36,502 bases of DNA from Desulfotignum sp. (lineage in GTDB: Bacteria; Desulfobacterota; Desulfobacteria; Desulfobacterales; Desulfobacteraceae), in assembly GCA_011390335.1 (NCBI GenBank), contig JAABSO010000038.1:1-36502 (forward strand), in the 5' to 3' direction. Shown here piece by piece: positions 7,092-15,266 of this stretch. Made by a program: the position numbers and the translations under genes. Within the stretch, counting starts at the first letter, position 1, and each line of letters begins with the position of its first letter. The notes under the pieces were generated by a model that was not told the origin of the DNA, did no database searches, and saw only the letters and a program-made list of their open reading frames with translations.

Positions 7092-9316
7092 TGGGCAGTC
7101 TCTCCTGCAAACATTTCATATTCTTTAAAAATTTCATCATACCTCTTTTGAAGTGTGGTCCGATCTTTTTTTGCTGCATCCTGCTCCAGGCCCCGGGCAA
7201 TATCTTTTAATCGGTCTGCATTGACATTGGCAGCAGACCCTTTCAGGGCATGGGCACAGGCGGTAATTGCCTGGATATCCTGCTTTTCAACAGCATCTGC
7301 CAGGTCAGTCAAAAGATCCGGAGTCTCCTGGAAAAAAGATGACAAAATCTCCTGGATCATTTCACCATCATGGCCGAATCTTTCCCATAACTGCTCTTTG
7401 TTAAAACGCATGCTGTCCTCGGGCGGCAGCCCGGAATCAGGATCTGGTTCAGCTGTTTTATCCGGATCAGCATCTGAAGCAGCAAAAAGATACAGTAAAA
7501 TTTTTTTTGCCAGCATATCCGGCTGCACAGGTTTGGTGATAAAGTCGTCCATACCTGCAGCAAAACATTTATTGCGGTCCTGCTCAAATGCATTGCCGGT
7601 CATGGCAATAATGGGTACCCGGTCCAGTTTTTGCTGATCTTCAAGATGTCTGATTTTCCGGGTAGCTTCATATCCATCCATCACCGGCATCTGGCAATCC
7701 ATGAGAATCAGATCATAGGGGGCCTGGACATGTTTTTCCAAAGCATGTTTTCCATCTGCAGCCTCATCAATGGCATACCCCAGCCTGCTGATCAATGTCC
7801 GGGCCGTGATCCGGTTGATCTCCATGTCTTCCACCACCAGTATTCTGTGGGCTTGTTTTCTGTTTTCCTGGATACTGTATCTGGTGATGATGGGCAGAGG
7901 ATCTTTTTGACTGGTATGCGGCCTTGCCACAACCGTTCTGATGCAGTCAGCCAGCAGCACCTGGTCTACGGGTTTGCTTAAAAAAGCGGAAAATCCGATT
8001 TTTTCAAATTCACGGGCGTCCCCTTGCTGGCCCACCCCGGTGATCAGGATCAGCTTCAGGCCGGCAAGCATATTTTTGTTACTTATCTTTTCTCCCAGTT
8101 GCTGTGCAAACCGGCTGGATTCTTGTACATCCATCAGCACCACATGAAAAGGATGAGAAAGCTCTTGTGCTGACAGCAATCTGTCAAATGCATCTGTGCC
8201 GTCCAGGGCCAGTTCAGGGGCAATTCCCAGATGCTGGATCTGTCTTTCCAGATTTTTGGCCGCACCGGGAATATCACTCACCAGCAGCAGCCGGCAGTCA
8301 GATACAGACAGGTCCCCGGAATCCACCAGGATTTCCTGACAGGATGACTTTTCAAATACCAGGTCAAACCAGAAGGTGCTGCCCACCAGCTCAAAACTTT
8401 CGGCACCGATACGTCCCCCCATTTTTTCCACCAGCAGCCTGGAGATGGACAATCCAAGGCCTGTGCCGCCAAAGCGTTTGGTGGTGGAAACATCTGCCTG
8501 GCTAAAGGATTCAAAAATCCGGGAAATTGTTGCATCCTTGATGCCGATACCGGTATCTTCAACGGAAAAGTGCAGACATGCACGGGTCTCTTCATCAAAA
8601 TTCAAGGTCACTGCCAAAGACACGCTGCCTGATTCTGTAAATTTGACGGCATTGCCGATGAGATTCAAAATGATCTGCCGCAGTCGGCCGATATCCCCTT
8701 TCAGGAGCCTGGGAACCTGGGGGTCGATATGAAAAGAAAAATCGATCCCTTTCTGCCGTGCCTGGAGTTCGGGCAGGGACACCATATCTCTGATGCCGAT
8801 CTCCAGGTCAAAGGGCCGGATATCCAGTTCGAGTTTTCCGGCCTCTATTTTGGACAGGTCCAGGATATCGTTGACAATGACCAGCAGGGCCTGGGCACTG
8901 CTGTAGACTATATCCGCATATTTGCGCTGCTCTTCGGTAAGATCCGAATCTTTGAGCACATGCATCATGCCGATGATGCCATTCATGGGATTACGGATTT
9001 CATGGCTCATATTGGCCAGAAATTCATCTTTGATTTTCATGGCCTGTTCAGCATTTTCCGACACCCTGATCAGATCTTTTTGGGTTTTTTCCCGGGCTGT
9101 TTTTTCCTGAGCCAGAACCTTTTGCATCTGATCCAGGGCAGCCATATGCCGCTTATGTGCGTGAACCACAAAAAACACGCAAAAGCAAAAGACCGCAAAA
9201 GATGGAAAAAACACTACAGCAGTAAAAGGATGTACAGCCATAACCATGCCGGTTGCCGCCAGCACCATGATCAGAATACAGATGTTGAACTGATTGTTTT
9301 GCAATTGTGTTTTCAT
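7088..9316 (-). CDS. Hybrid sensor histidine kinase (HisKA-HATPase-REC-REC-HPt)
   Basis: About 742 residues from the ATG at 9316. Order: two membrane helices with a very short connecting loop (about 10-28 and 32-52), so almost no periplasmic sensor; a coiled coil (55-95); HisKA with the phosphorylated His near residue 105 in NMSHEIRNPMNG; an HATPase domain with NLIGNAVKF, DTGIG and GGTGLGLSI; a first receiver that is atypical (VLMDVQES, only one N-terminal acidic residue); a second canonical receiver (D near 540, LILMDCQMPVMDG, then ITKPVQ); and a C-terminal HPt domain (His near 689, AHALKGSAANV). This is an ArcB/BarA-like phosphorelay. A TTG start at 9340 would add eight residues; neither start has a strong ribosome-binding site. 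Overlaps the CheY-TPR gene downstream. Confidence 0.94.
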   Translation of the reverse strand: MKTQLQNNQFNICILIMVLAATGMVMAVHPFTAVVFFPSFAVFCFCVFFVVHAHKRHMAALDQMQKVLAQEKTAREKTQKDLIRVSENAEQAMKIKDEFLANMSHEIRNPMNGIIGMMHVLKDSDLTEEQRKYADIVYSSAQALLVIVNDILDLSKIEAGKLELDIRPFDLEIGIRDMVSLPELQARQKGIDFSFHIDPQVPRLLKGDIGRLRQIILNLIGNAVKFTESGSVSLAVTLNFDEETRACLHFSVEDTGIGIKDATISRIFESFSQADVSTTKRFGGTGLGLSISRLLVEKMGGRIGAESFELVGSTFWFDLVFEKSSCQEILVDSGDLSVSDCRLLLVSDIPGAAKNLERQIQHLGIAPELALDGTDAFDRLLSAQELSHPFHVVLMDVQESSRFAQQLGEKISNKNMLAGLKLILITGVGQQGDAREFEKIGFSAFLSKPVDQVLLADCIRTVVARPHTSQKDPLPIITRYSIQENRKQAHRILVVEDMEINRITARTLISRLGYAIDEAADGKHALEKHVQAPYDLILMDCQMPVMDGYEATRKIRHLEDQQKLDRVPIIAMTGNAFEQDRNKCFAAGMDDFITKPVQPDMLAKKILLYLFAASDADPDKTAEPDPDSGLPPEDSMRFNKEQLWERFGHDGEMIQEILSSFFQETPDLLTDLADAVEKQDIQAITACAHALKGSAANVNADRLKDIARGLEQDAAKKDRTTLQKRYDEIFKEYEMFAGETAQ

Positions 9317-9388
9317 AATTTTTTTTAAAACTATAGCCAATCCATGCTTGTGTTGTCAAATTTAATTATCACACCCTATATTTTTTTC

Positions 9389-9415
9389 TTGACAGAAAAA
9401 AAATTTATATATAAT
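9389..9415 (+). promoter_or_regulatory. Promoter for the ilv leader and operon
   Basis: TTGACA (9389-9394) is followed by a very AT-rich spacer and TATAAT (9410-9415). The spacing is 15 bases, shorter than ideal; TAATAA at 9412 would give 17. Transcription would begin shortly before the leader-peptide ATG at 9445. Confidence 0.55.
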
Positions 9416-9444
9416 AAATTAATTTTAAAGAAAGTGAATATTTT

Positions 9445-9531
9445 ATGACATCCGAGTTTTTGACCATACTGCTAGTCCTCATTATTATCGTGGAGGTGAT
9501 TATTAACACCTCCGCACGAAGGGGCTCCTAG
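9445..9531 (+). CDS. ilv operon leader (attenuation) peptide
   Basis: A 28-codon ORF, ATG to TAG, too short for a normal gene call. Between residues 6 and 20, 13 of 15 codons are for Leu, Ile or Val (LTILLVLIIIVEVII), including three consecutive Ile codons. This is the hallmark of leader peptides in branched-chain amino acid operons, where ribosome stalling on uncharged tRNA chooses between antiterminator and terminator. The ribosome-binding site is weak (AAAGAAAG). It is followed by a hairpin overlapping its own 3' half and by an intrinsic terminator just before ilvD. By analogy with ilvL it should report Leu, Ile and Val supply together. No database match was available, but codon content, position and downstream structures agree. 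Confidence 0.9.
   Translation: MTSEFLTILLVLIIIVEVIINTSARRGS
9490..9515 (+). promoter_or_regulatory. Leader hairpin overlapping the control codons (protector/pause hairpin)
   Basis: GGAGGTG (9492-9498) and CACCTCC (9507-9513) are perfectly complementary around an eight-base AT loop; two more pairs can form outside. A ribosome stalled on the Leu/Ile/Val codons would cover this arm. That would free the stretch after it (GGGGCT, 9521-9526), which is complementary to AGCCCC (9568-9573) in the terminator loop and could act as antiterminator. GGC-ATAAC (9533-9540) can also pair with GTTAT and GCC in 9562-9571. Confidence 0.7.
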
Positions 9532-9554
9532 TGGCATAACCCAAGTTTCACGTT

Positions 9555-9597
9555 AAAAGCCGTTATCAGCCCCGAGGGGCAGATAACGGCTTTTTTG
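9555..9597 (+). terminator. Attenuator: intrinsic terminator upstream of ilvD
   Basis: AAAAGCCGTTATC (9555-9567) pairs with GATAACGGCTTTT (9582-9594), continued above an A-A mismatch by GCCCC/GGGGC, and followed by a T run (9591-9596). It lies between the leader-peptide stop and the ilvD ribosome-binding site (AAGGAG at 9603-9608), where it would stop transcription when branched-chain amino acids are plentiful. Confidence 0.9.
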
Positions 9598-9614
9598 CTT
9601 TTAAGGAGATGACC

Positions 9615-11282
9615 ATGCGAAGCCACATTGCAACAAAAGGGATACAAAGAGCACCCCACAGGAGCCTGATGAAGGCACTGGGACTGACTGACAGGGAAAT
9701 CAGCCAGCCGCTCATCGGTATTGCCAACTCTGCCAATGAACTCATCCCGGGCCATATGCACTTAGATACCCTGGTTACGGCCGTGAAAACCGGTATCAGC
9801 ATGGCCGGGGGCACGCCCATGGAATTTTCCACCATCGGGGTGTGTGACGGCATTGCCATGAACCACGCCGGCATGCATTATTCTCTGGCCTCCAGGGAAC
9901 TGATTGCCGATTCCATTGAAGTGACTGCCATGGCCCACCCGTTTGATGCCATTGTCATGGTGCCCAACTGTGACAAGATCGTACCGGGTATGCTCATGGC
10001 AGCAGCAAGACTCAATATCCCGGCCATTTTCATCAGCGGCGGCCCCATGCTGGCAGGTCGCAACCCTGATGACCGGAAACAAAAAATTGATCTGGTGTCG
10101 GTGTTTGAAGCCGTGGGTGCTGTGCGGGCCGGCCGGATGGATGAAAAAGACCTGGCTGCTGTGGAGGACTGTGCCTGCCCCACCTGCGGGTCATGCGCCG
10201 GCATGTTCACTGCCAACTCCATGAACTGCCTCACCGAAGCCATAGGCATGGCCCTGCCCGGCAACGGCACCATCCCGGCCCCCATGTCCAAACGCATCCG
10301 ACTTGCCAAACAAACCGGTATCCAGATCATGGCTCTGCTGGAAAAAGAGATCACCCCGGACAAAATCATGACCTCCAGGGCATTCATGAACGCCCTGACC
10401 GTGGACATGGCCTTGGGATGTTCCACCAATACCGTGCTGCATCTTGCAGCCATAGCCCATGAAGCAGGTATCCCCCTGGATCTGTCCATGATCAACCAGG
10501 TCAGTGAAAAAACCCCGCATATCTGTTCTTTGAGCCCGGGAGGTTCGGACCATATCCAGGATCTGGACCAGGCAGGCGGCATCCAGTCGGTGATAAAGGA
10601 GCTGGCAGATCACCATCTGATGGATACATCCTGTCTCACCGCCACCGGCCGCACTGTTGCAGAAAACCTTGCCGGGGTTACAGTTTTGGATACGGCAGTC
10701 ATCCGGCCTGTGGCTGATCCCTACCATACCCGGGGCGGTCTGGCTGTTCTTTTCGGCAACCTGGCACCTGAAGGGTGTGTGGTCAAACAGTCGGCTGTGG
10801 TCGAAGAGATGCTGGTGCACCAGGGTCCTGCCCGGGTGTTTGACTCGGAAGAAGACGCCACTGCCGCAATTTTAGGGGGAAAAATCAATCCAGGGGATGT
10901 GGTGGTGATCCGGTATGAAGGCCCCTCCGGCGGGCCTGGCATGCGGGAGATGCTCACCCCGACTTCCGCCATTGCCGGCATGGGCCTGGGGGCCTCCTGT
11001 GCTTTGATCACGGACGGCCGATTTTCCGGCGGCACCAAAGGCGCCTGCATCGGCCATGTGTCTCCGGAAGCTGCCACAGGGGGTCCCATGGCAGTGGTAA
11101 TGGAAAATGACATTATTAAAATTGACATCCCGGCCAAAAGCATTACGCTGATGGTTACACAAGACCAAATCCAAGAGCGGTTGGCCCGGTGGGTTAAACC
11201 GGAACCTAAAATCACAAAAGGGTATATGGCCCGGTATGCCCGGCAGGTATCTTCCGCCGGACAGGGAGCCATTATTCAATAA
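9615..11282 (+). CDS. ilvD: Dihydroxy-acid dehydratase
   Basis: 555 residues, standard length. IlvD dehydrates 2,3-dihydroxy-isovalerate and 2,3-dihydroxy-3-methylvalerate to the 2-keto acids of the valine and isoleucine pathways, using an Fe-S cluster. Cluster and active-site segments visible: [35 protein letters not shown], and near the C-terminus [14 protein letters not shown]. Start is ATG 9615, six bases after AAGGAG; an ATG at 9609 abuts that site and is unlikely. First structural gene after the attenuator. The following gap (11283-11405) carries a heptad repeat element. Confidence 0.97.
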   Translation: MRSHIATKGIQRAPHRSLMKALGLTDREISQPLIGIANSANELIPGHMHLDTLVTAVKTGISMAGGTPMEFSTIGVCDGIAMNHAGMHYSLASRELIADSIEVTAMAHPFDAIVMVPNCDKIVPGMLMAAARLNIPAIFISGGPMLAGRNPDDRKQKIDLVSVFEAVGAVRAGRMDEKDLAAVEDCACPTCGSCAGMFTANSMNCLTEAIGMALPGNGTIPAPMSKRIRLAKQTGIQIMALLEKEITPDKIMTSRAFMNALTVDMALGCSTNTVLHLAAIAHEAGIPLDLSMINQVSEKTPHICSLSPGGSDHIQDLDQAGGIQSVIKELADHHLMDTSCLTATGRTVAENLAGVTVLDTAVIRPVADPYHTRGGLAVLFGNLAPEGCVVKQSAVVEEMLVHQGPARVFDSEEDATAAILGGKINPGDVVVIRYEGPSGGPGMREMLTPTSAIAGMGLGASCALITDGRFSGGTKGACIGHVSPEAATGGPMAVVMENDIIKIDIPAKSITLMVTQDQIQERLARWVKPEPKITKGYMARYARQVSSAGQGAIIQ

Positions 11283-11287
11283 ACATT

Positions 11288-11385
11288 CATGCCCTGGCGG
11301 GCACAACAAAAGATGAAAGCTTTTAGCTGTTAGCCGTTCAGGTATTAGCTTAAAATTTAACACTTAAAACTCAGCACTTTCATAT
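11288..11385 (+). repeat. Heptad-built intergenic repeat, copy A
   Basis: This stretch between ilvD and ilvB matches, in reverse complement, the element at 19650-19840. Shared parts include CATGCCCTGGC, GGCACAACAAAA, ATGAAAGCT, TTAGCCGTT and CAGGTATTAGCTTAA. Read on the minus strand it divides almost entirely into 7-base units such as GAGTTTT, AAGTGTT, AAATTTT, AAGCTAA, ACGGCTA, ACAGCTA. The core is bounded by ATGAAAG and CTTTCAT, an inverted pair. TGCCC/GGGCA at 11289-11302 can form a small hairpin just after the ilvD stop. Confidence 0.75.
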
Positions 11386-11405
11386 AAAAGAAACAGGAGA
11401 TGACA

Positions 11406-13097
11406 ATGAAACTGACAGGGGCCCAGATTCTGGTTAAAATGATAAAAGCCCAGGGGGTTGACACCATATTCGGATATCCCGGCGGGGCCACCATCGACAT
11501 CCATGATGAGATCGTCCGCCATAATGATCTGCGCCACATCCTGGTGCGCCACGAACAGGGGGCGGTACATGCGGCGGACGGCTATGCCAGGGCACACAAA
11601 ACCACAGGGGTTGCCCTGGTCACCTCCGGACCCGGGGCCACCAACACCGTCACAGGCATTGCATCCGCCCATGCAGACTCTATCCCCATGGTGGTCTTCT
11701 GCGGCCAGGTGCCCACCGGACTCATCGGCAATGATGCATTCCAGGAAGTGGATATTGTGGGAATCACCCGGCCCTGCACCAAGCACAACTATCTGGTGAA
11801 AGACCCGGACAAGCTGGCTGCCACCATCCAGGAAGCGTTTTATATTGCCCGTTCCGGCAGACCGGGCCCGGTGCTGGTGGACCTGCCAAAAGATATCCTC
11901 CAGACACAGATCGACTTTCAGATGCCCGAAGAAACCCACCTGCGGTCCTACAAACCCAACTATACCCCCAATAAAAAACAGATTGCCAAGGTGGTGCAGA
12001 TGGTCAAGGATGCCAGAAGGCCGGTGATATTTGCCGGCGGCGGGGTGATTTCATCTTGTGCATCAGAAGAGATCACAAGGCTTGCACAAATGGCCCGCAT
12101 CCCTGTGACAACCTCTCTTATGGGACTGGGGGCATTTCCGGGCACAGATCCTTTGTGGCTGGGAATGCTGGGCATGCACGGCACATTCCGGGCCAATATG
12201 AGCATCGGCCACTGTGATCTGATCATTGCTGTAGGGGTAAGATTTGATGACCGGGTCACGGGGAATATTGCAAAATTTGCCCCCCATGCATCCATCATCC
12301 AGATCGATATCGATCCCACCTCCATCCACAAAAACATCCCGGTGCAATGCCCCATTGTGGGGGACTGCAAAACCACGCTGGAACATATTCTGGCCCTCAT
12401 GGAAAAACAGACTCCTGCACAATTGACCGTGGAGCGGGATCCGTGGCTGGCGCAGATTGACCAATGGAAACAGACCACCCCCCTCAAGTACGACCAGCAG
12501 GCAGATGTCATCAAACCCCAGTTTGTGGTGGAAAAACTGTGGGAGATCACCAAGGGACAGGCCATCATCACAACAGAGGTGGGCCAGAACCAGATGTGGG
12601 CGGCCCAGTATTACCATTTTGACCGACCCAACCATTTTATCACCTCCGGAGGGCTGGGGGTCATGGGATTCGGCCTGCCGGCAGCCATAGGCGCCAAGGC
12701 AGCCTGTCCCGACAAACTGGTGGTGGATGTGGCAGGGGACGGCTCTATTCAGATGAACATACAGGAACTGATGACTGCGGTGGAAAACTGCCTGGATGTG
12801 AAAATAGTCATCCTCAACAACCGGTTTCTGGGTATGGTGCGGCAGTGGCAGGAATTTTTCTACAACAAGGCCTATGCCTGCACCAATATCGAAAATGCCC
12901 CGGATTTTATAAAACTGGCAGAAGCATACGGCGCCACAGGGTTTAGGTGCACAGACCCGGCCTGCGTGGAGGATACTCTGCGCAAAGGTCTTGACACACC
13001 AGGCACGGTGATCATGGATTTTGTGGTGGAGCGGGAAGAATCGGTGTATCCCATGGTACCGGCCGGCGGCGCCCTTACGGAAATGCTTCTGGTATAA
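11406..13097 (+). CDS. ilvB: Acetolactate synthase, large (catalytic) subunit
   Basis: 563 residues. It condenses two pyruvates to acetolactate, or pyruvate with 2-ketobutyrate, using thiamine diphosphate, Mg2+ and FAD. Visible features: N-terminal FGYPGGATIDIHDEI, catalytic glutamate in RHEQGAVHAADGYAR, GVRFDDRVTGN in the FAD-binding middle domain, and the C-terminal ThDP/Mg motif GDGSIQMN ending in NN (about residues 445-475). Start is ATG 11406, six bases after AGGAG; the ATG at 11400 overlaps that site. The same arrangement (AGGAG then ATGAC then ATG) occurs at ilvD. The regulatory subunit gene follows 32 bases later. Confidence 0.97.
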   Translation: MKLTGAQILVKMIKAQGVDTIFGYPGGATIDIHDEIVRHNDLRHILVRHEQGAVHAADGYARAHKTTGVALVTSGPGATNTVTGIASAHADSIPMVVFCGQVPTGLIGNDAFQEVDIVGITRPCTKHNYLVKDPDKLAATIQEAFYIARSGRPGPVLVDLPKDILQTQIDFQMPEETHLRSYKPNYTPNKKQIAKVVQMVKDARRPVIFAGGGVISSCASEEITRLAQMARIPVTTSLMGLGAFPGTDPLWLGMLGMHGTFRANMSIGHCDLIIAVGVRFDDRVTGNIAKFAPHASIIQIDIDPTSIHKNIPVQCPIVGDCKTTLEHILALMEKQTPAQLTVERDPWLAQIDQWKQTTPLKYDQQADVIKPQFVVEKLWEITKGQAIITTEVGQNQMWAAQYYHFDRPNHFITSGGLGVMGFGLPAAIGAKAACPDKLVVDVAGDGSIQMNIQELMTAVENCLDVKIVILNNRFLGMVRQWQEFFYNKAYACTNIENAPDFIKLAEAYGATGFRCTDPACVEDTLRKGLDTPGTVIMDFVVEREESVYPMVPAGGALTEMLLV

Positions 13098-13129
13098 TTT
13101 TTTTGATATAAAAACCTAAGGACACAATA

Positions 13130-13621
13130 ATGGAAACCAGCAGATATTTACTCTCAATTCTCGTGGATGATGAGCCAGGTGTGCTGTCCAGGATCGCCGG
13201 CCTGTTTTCCGGCAGGGGTTTTAACATTGATTCGTTGAACGTTGCCACCACCGATGATCCGGATGTATCCAGGATCACCATGGCCACCACCTGTGATGCC
13301 CAGGTTATAGAGCAGATCAAAAAACAGCTCCACAAGCTCATCAATGTCATCACAGTGAACGACCTTACCGAAAAAAAATATGTGGAACGGCAGCTGGCCC
13401 TGGTCAAGGTCCATGCCAAACCGGAAAAACGGGCTGAAATCCTGCGCATTGTGGATATTTTCCGGTGCCGGGTCGTGGATGTGGGACATGCCCACTACAC
13501 GGTGGAAATCTCAGGGGACAGCGGTAAGCACCAGGCATTTTTGTCTTTGTTAAAACCCATGGGCATCATTGAAATTGCCAGCACAGGGGCCATTGCCCTG
13601 GCAAGGGAAATGGGGAAATAA
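13130..13621 (+). CDS. ilvH: Acetolactate synthase, small (regulatory) subunit
   Basis: 163 residues, the usual IlvH/IlvN length. The N-terminal ACT domain (LLSILVDDEPGVLSRIAGLF, then GFNIDSLNVATTDD) binds valine for feedback inhibition; the C-terminal domain (LVKVHAKPEKRAEILRIVDIFRC to the end) completes the subunit. It activates the catalytic subunit encoded just upstream. AAGGA lies eight bases before the ATG. Its stop TAA is separated from the cimA ATG by one base, so translation of the two is probably coupled. Confidence 0.96.
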   Translation: METSRYLLSILVDDEPGVLSRIAGLFSGRGFNIDSLNVATTDDPDVSRITMATTCDAQVIEQIKKQLHKLINVITVNDLTEKKYVERQLALVKVHAKPEKRAEILRIVDIFRCRVVDVGHAHYTVEISGDSGKHQAFLSLLKPMGIIEIASTGAIALAREMGK

Positions 13622-13622
13622 A

Positions 13623-15206
13623 ATGGATGCAGTAAAATTATACGACACCACCCTCAGGGATGGAATGCAGGGGGAAAACATATTTTTTTCTCCGGAAGAT
13701 AAAATAAAAATTGCCAGAAGACTGGATGATGCCGGCATCCATTATATTGAAGGCGGATGGCCCGGTTCCAACCCCGGAGCAGCCCATTTTTTTGAACTGG
13801 CACAAAAGATCTGCTTTAAACAGGCAAAGGTGGCGGCTTTCGGGGCTACCCGGCGGCCGGGCACAACCTGTGAAAAAGATGCCAATCTTACAGCTCTTCT
13901 TGATTCAGCCGCTCCGGTCATAACCATTTTCGGCAAATCATGGGATTTGCACGTCATCCAAATCATGGACAATACACTGGATGAAAACCTGGCCATGATC
14001 CGGGAAAGTGTGGCCTATCTGCTGGCCCGGAACCGGGAGGTGATGTATGATGCCGAACATTTTTTCGACGGGTACAAGGCCAACCGGCAATATGCACTGG
14101 ATACACTGGCGGCGGCGCTGGAAGGCGGCACCCGCACCCTGGTGCTGTGTGACACCAACGGCGGGTCCATGCCCTGTGAAATCGATGAGATTGTCAGATC
14201 TGTGAAGAACCATTTCAAGGACCGGTCCGGCATCTGTTTTGGCATTCATACCCACAACGACTGTGCCATGGCCGTGGCCAATGCCGTCAATGCCGTGCAT
14301 GCCGGTGCCGCCATGGTCCAGGGTACCATCAACGGGTATGGGGAGCGCTGCGGAAACGCGGATCTCACCGCCATCATCCCGATTCTGGCCCTGAAAATGA
14401 AAAAAAACTGCATGTCTGAAGAAAACCTGAAAAAACTGCTGAACCTGTCCCGGTTTGTGTCGGAAACCGCCAATGTGCCGCCGGTAAGCTCCCGGCCCTT
14501 TGTGGGAAAAAGCGCCTTCGCCCACAAAGGCGGGGTCCATGTGTCCGCCATCATGAAAAACCCTCTGGCTTATGAGCACATGGATCCGGCCCAGGTGGGC
14601 AATGTCCGGCGGGTTCTGGTGTCTGAGCAGTCAGGCAAAAGCAATATTATTTACAAGGCCGAAGAACTGGGGGTGGATTTAGGGAATGATGCCGTCATAC
14701 AGCGGCAGATTGTCTCTTCCATCAAGGACCTGGAAGATGACGGGTTTGAGTTTGATGCAGCCGAAGGGTCTCTCAAGCTTATCATGGAAAAACTCACCGA
14801 ACAGTACAAAAGCTATTTTGATCTGGAATCTTTCCGGGTGGTGGTGGAAAAGGACAGGGAAAAACCGTGTTACTCCCATGCCATGATCAAGATCAGGGTG
14901 GGAAAAACCACCGAAATCACCTCTGCAGAGGGTGACGGCCCGGTATCAGCGTTGGACAATGCCCTGCGAAAAGCCTTGTCCGCCATGTATCCCCGGATCA
15001 ATGACATGCACCTGGTGGACTTCAAGGTCCGGGTGATCGACGGATCCGACGGCACTGATGCAAAGGTGCGGGTGCTCATCGAATCCAGGGACACGGACAA
15101 TCTTTTCACCACCATCGGGGTATCAGAAGATATCATTGAAGCCAGCTGGCAGGCCCTGGCTGACAGTTTTCAGTACAAACTTTCTCTGGACCATAAAGAC
15201 AGATGA
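13623..15206 (+). CDS. cimA: (R)-citramalate synthase
   Basis: 527 residues. A DRE-TIM metallolyase that condenses acetyl-CoA with pyruvate to citramalate, opening the threonine-independent route to 2-ketobutyrate and isoleucine. The N-terminus has the family signature YDTTLRDGMQGENIFFS; HTHNDCAMAVANAV holds the second signature with metal-binding histidines; AFAHKGGVHVSAI follows, and the C-terminal 120 residues form the LeuA-type allosteric domain. The GMQGE variant and overall sequence place it in the CimA branch rather than among true isopropylmalate synthases. A longer frame reaches back to 13569 inside ilvH, but ATG 13623 matches the family start. Its presence next to ilvBH suggests isoleucine is made from pyruvate here. 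Confidence 0.93.
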   Translation: MDAVKLYDTTLRDGMQGENIFFSPEDKIKIARRLDDAGIHYIEGGWPGSNPGAAHFFELAQKICFKQAKVAAFGATRRPGTTCEKDANLTALLDSAAPVITIFGKSWDLHVIQIMDNTLDENLAMIRESVAYLLARNREVMYDAEHFFDGYKANRQYALDTLAAALEGGTRTLVLCDTNGGSMPCEIDEIVRSVKNHFKDRSGICFGIHTHNDCAMAVANAVNAVHAGAAMVQGTINGYGERCGNADLTAIIPILALKMKKNCMSEENLKKLLNLSRFVSETANVPPVSSRPFVGKSAFAHKGGVHVSAIMKNPLAYEHMDPAQVGNVRRVLVSEQSGKSNIIYKAEELGVDLGNDAVIQRQIVSSIKDLEDDGFEFDAAEGSLKLIMEKLTEQYKSYFDLESFRVVVEKDREKPCYSHAMIKIRVGKTTEITSAEGDGPVSALDNALRKALSAMYPRINDMHLVDFKVRVIDGSDGTDAKVRVLIESRDTDNLFTTIGVSEDIIEASWQALADSFQYKLSLDHKDR

Positions 15207-15266
15207 AACAACGGCCTTAAACAACGGGCCTTGTAACCTAAATATTATTTAAAAAAGGCTATAATC

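Noticed and set aside
13569..13622. Upstream extension of the cimA frame
   Set aside because: It lies in the end of ilvH in another frame; the conserved CimA N-terminus starts at the ATG at 13623.
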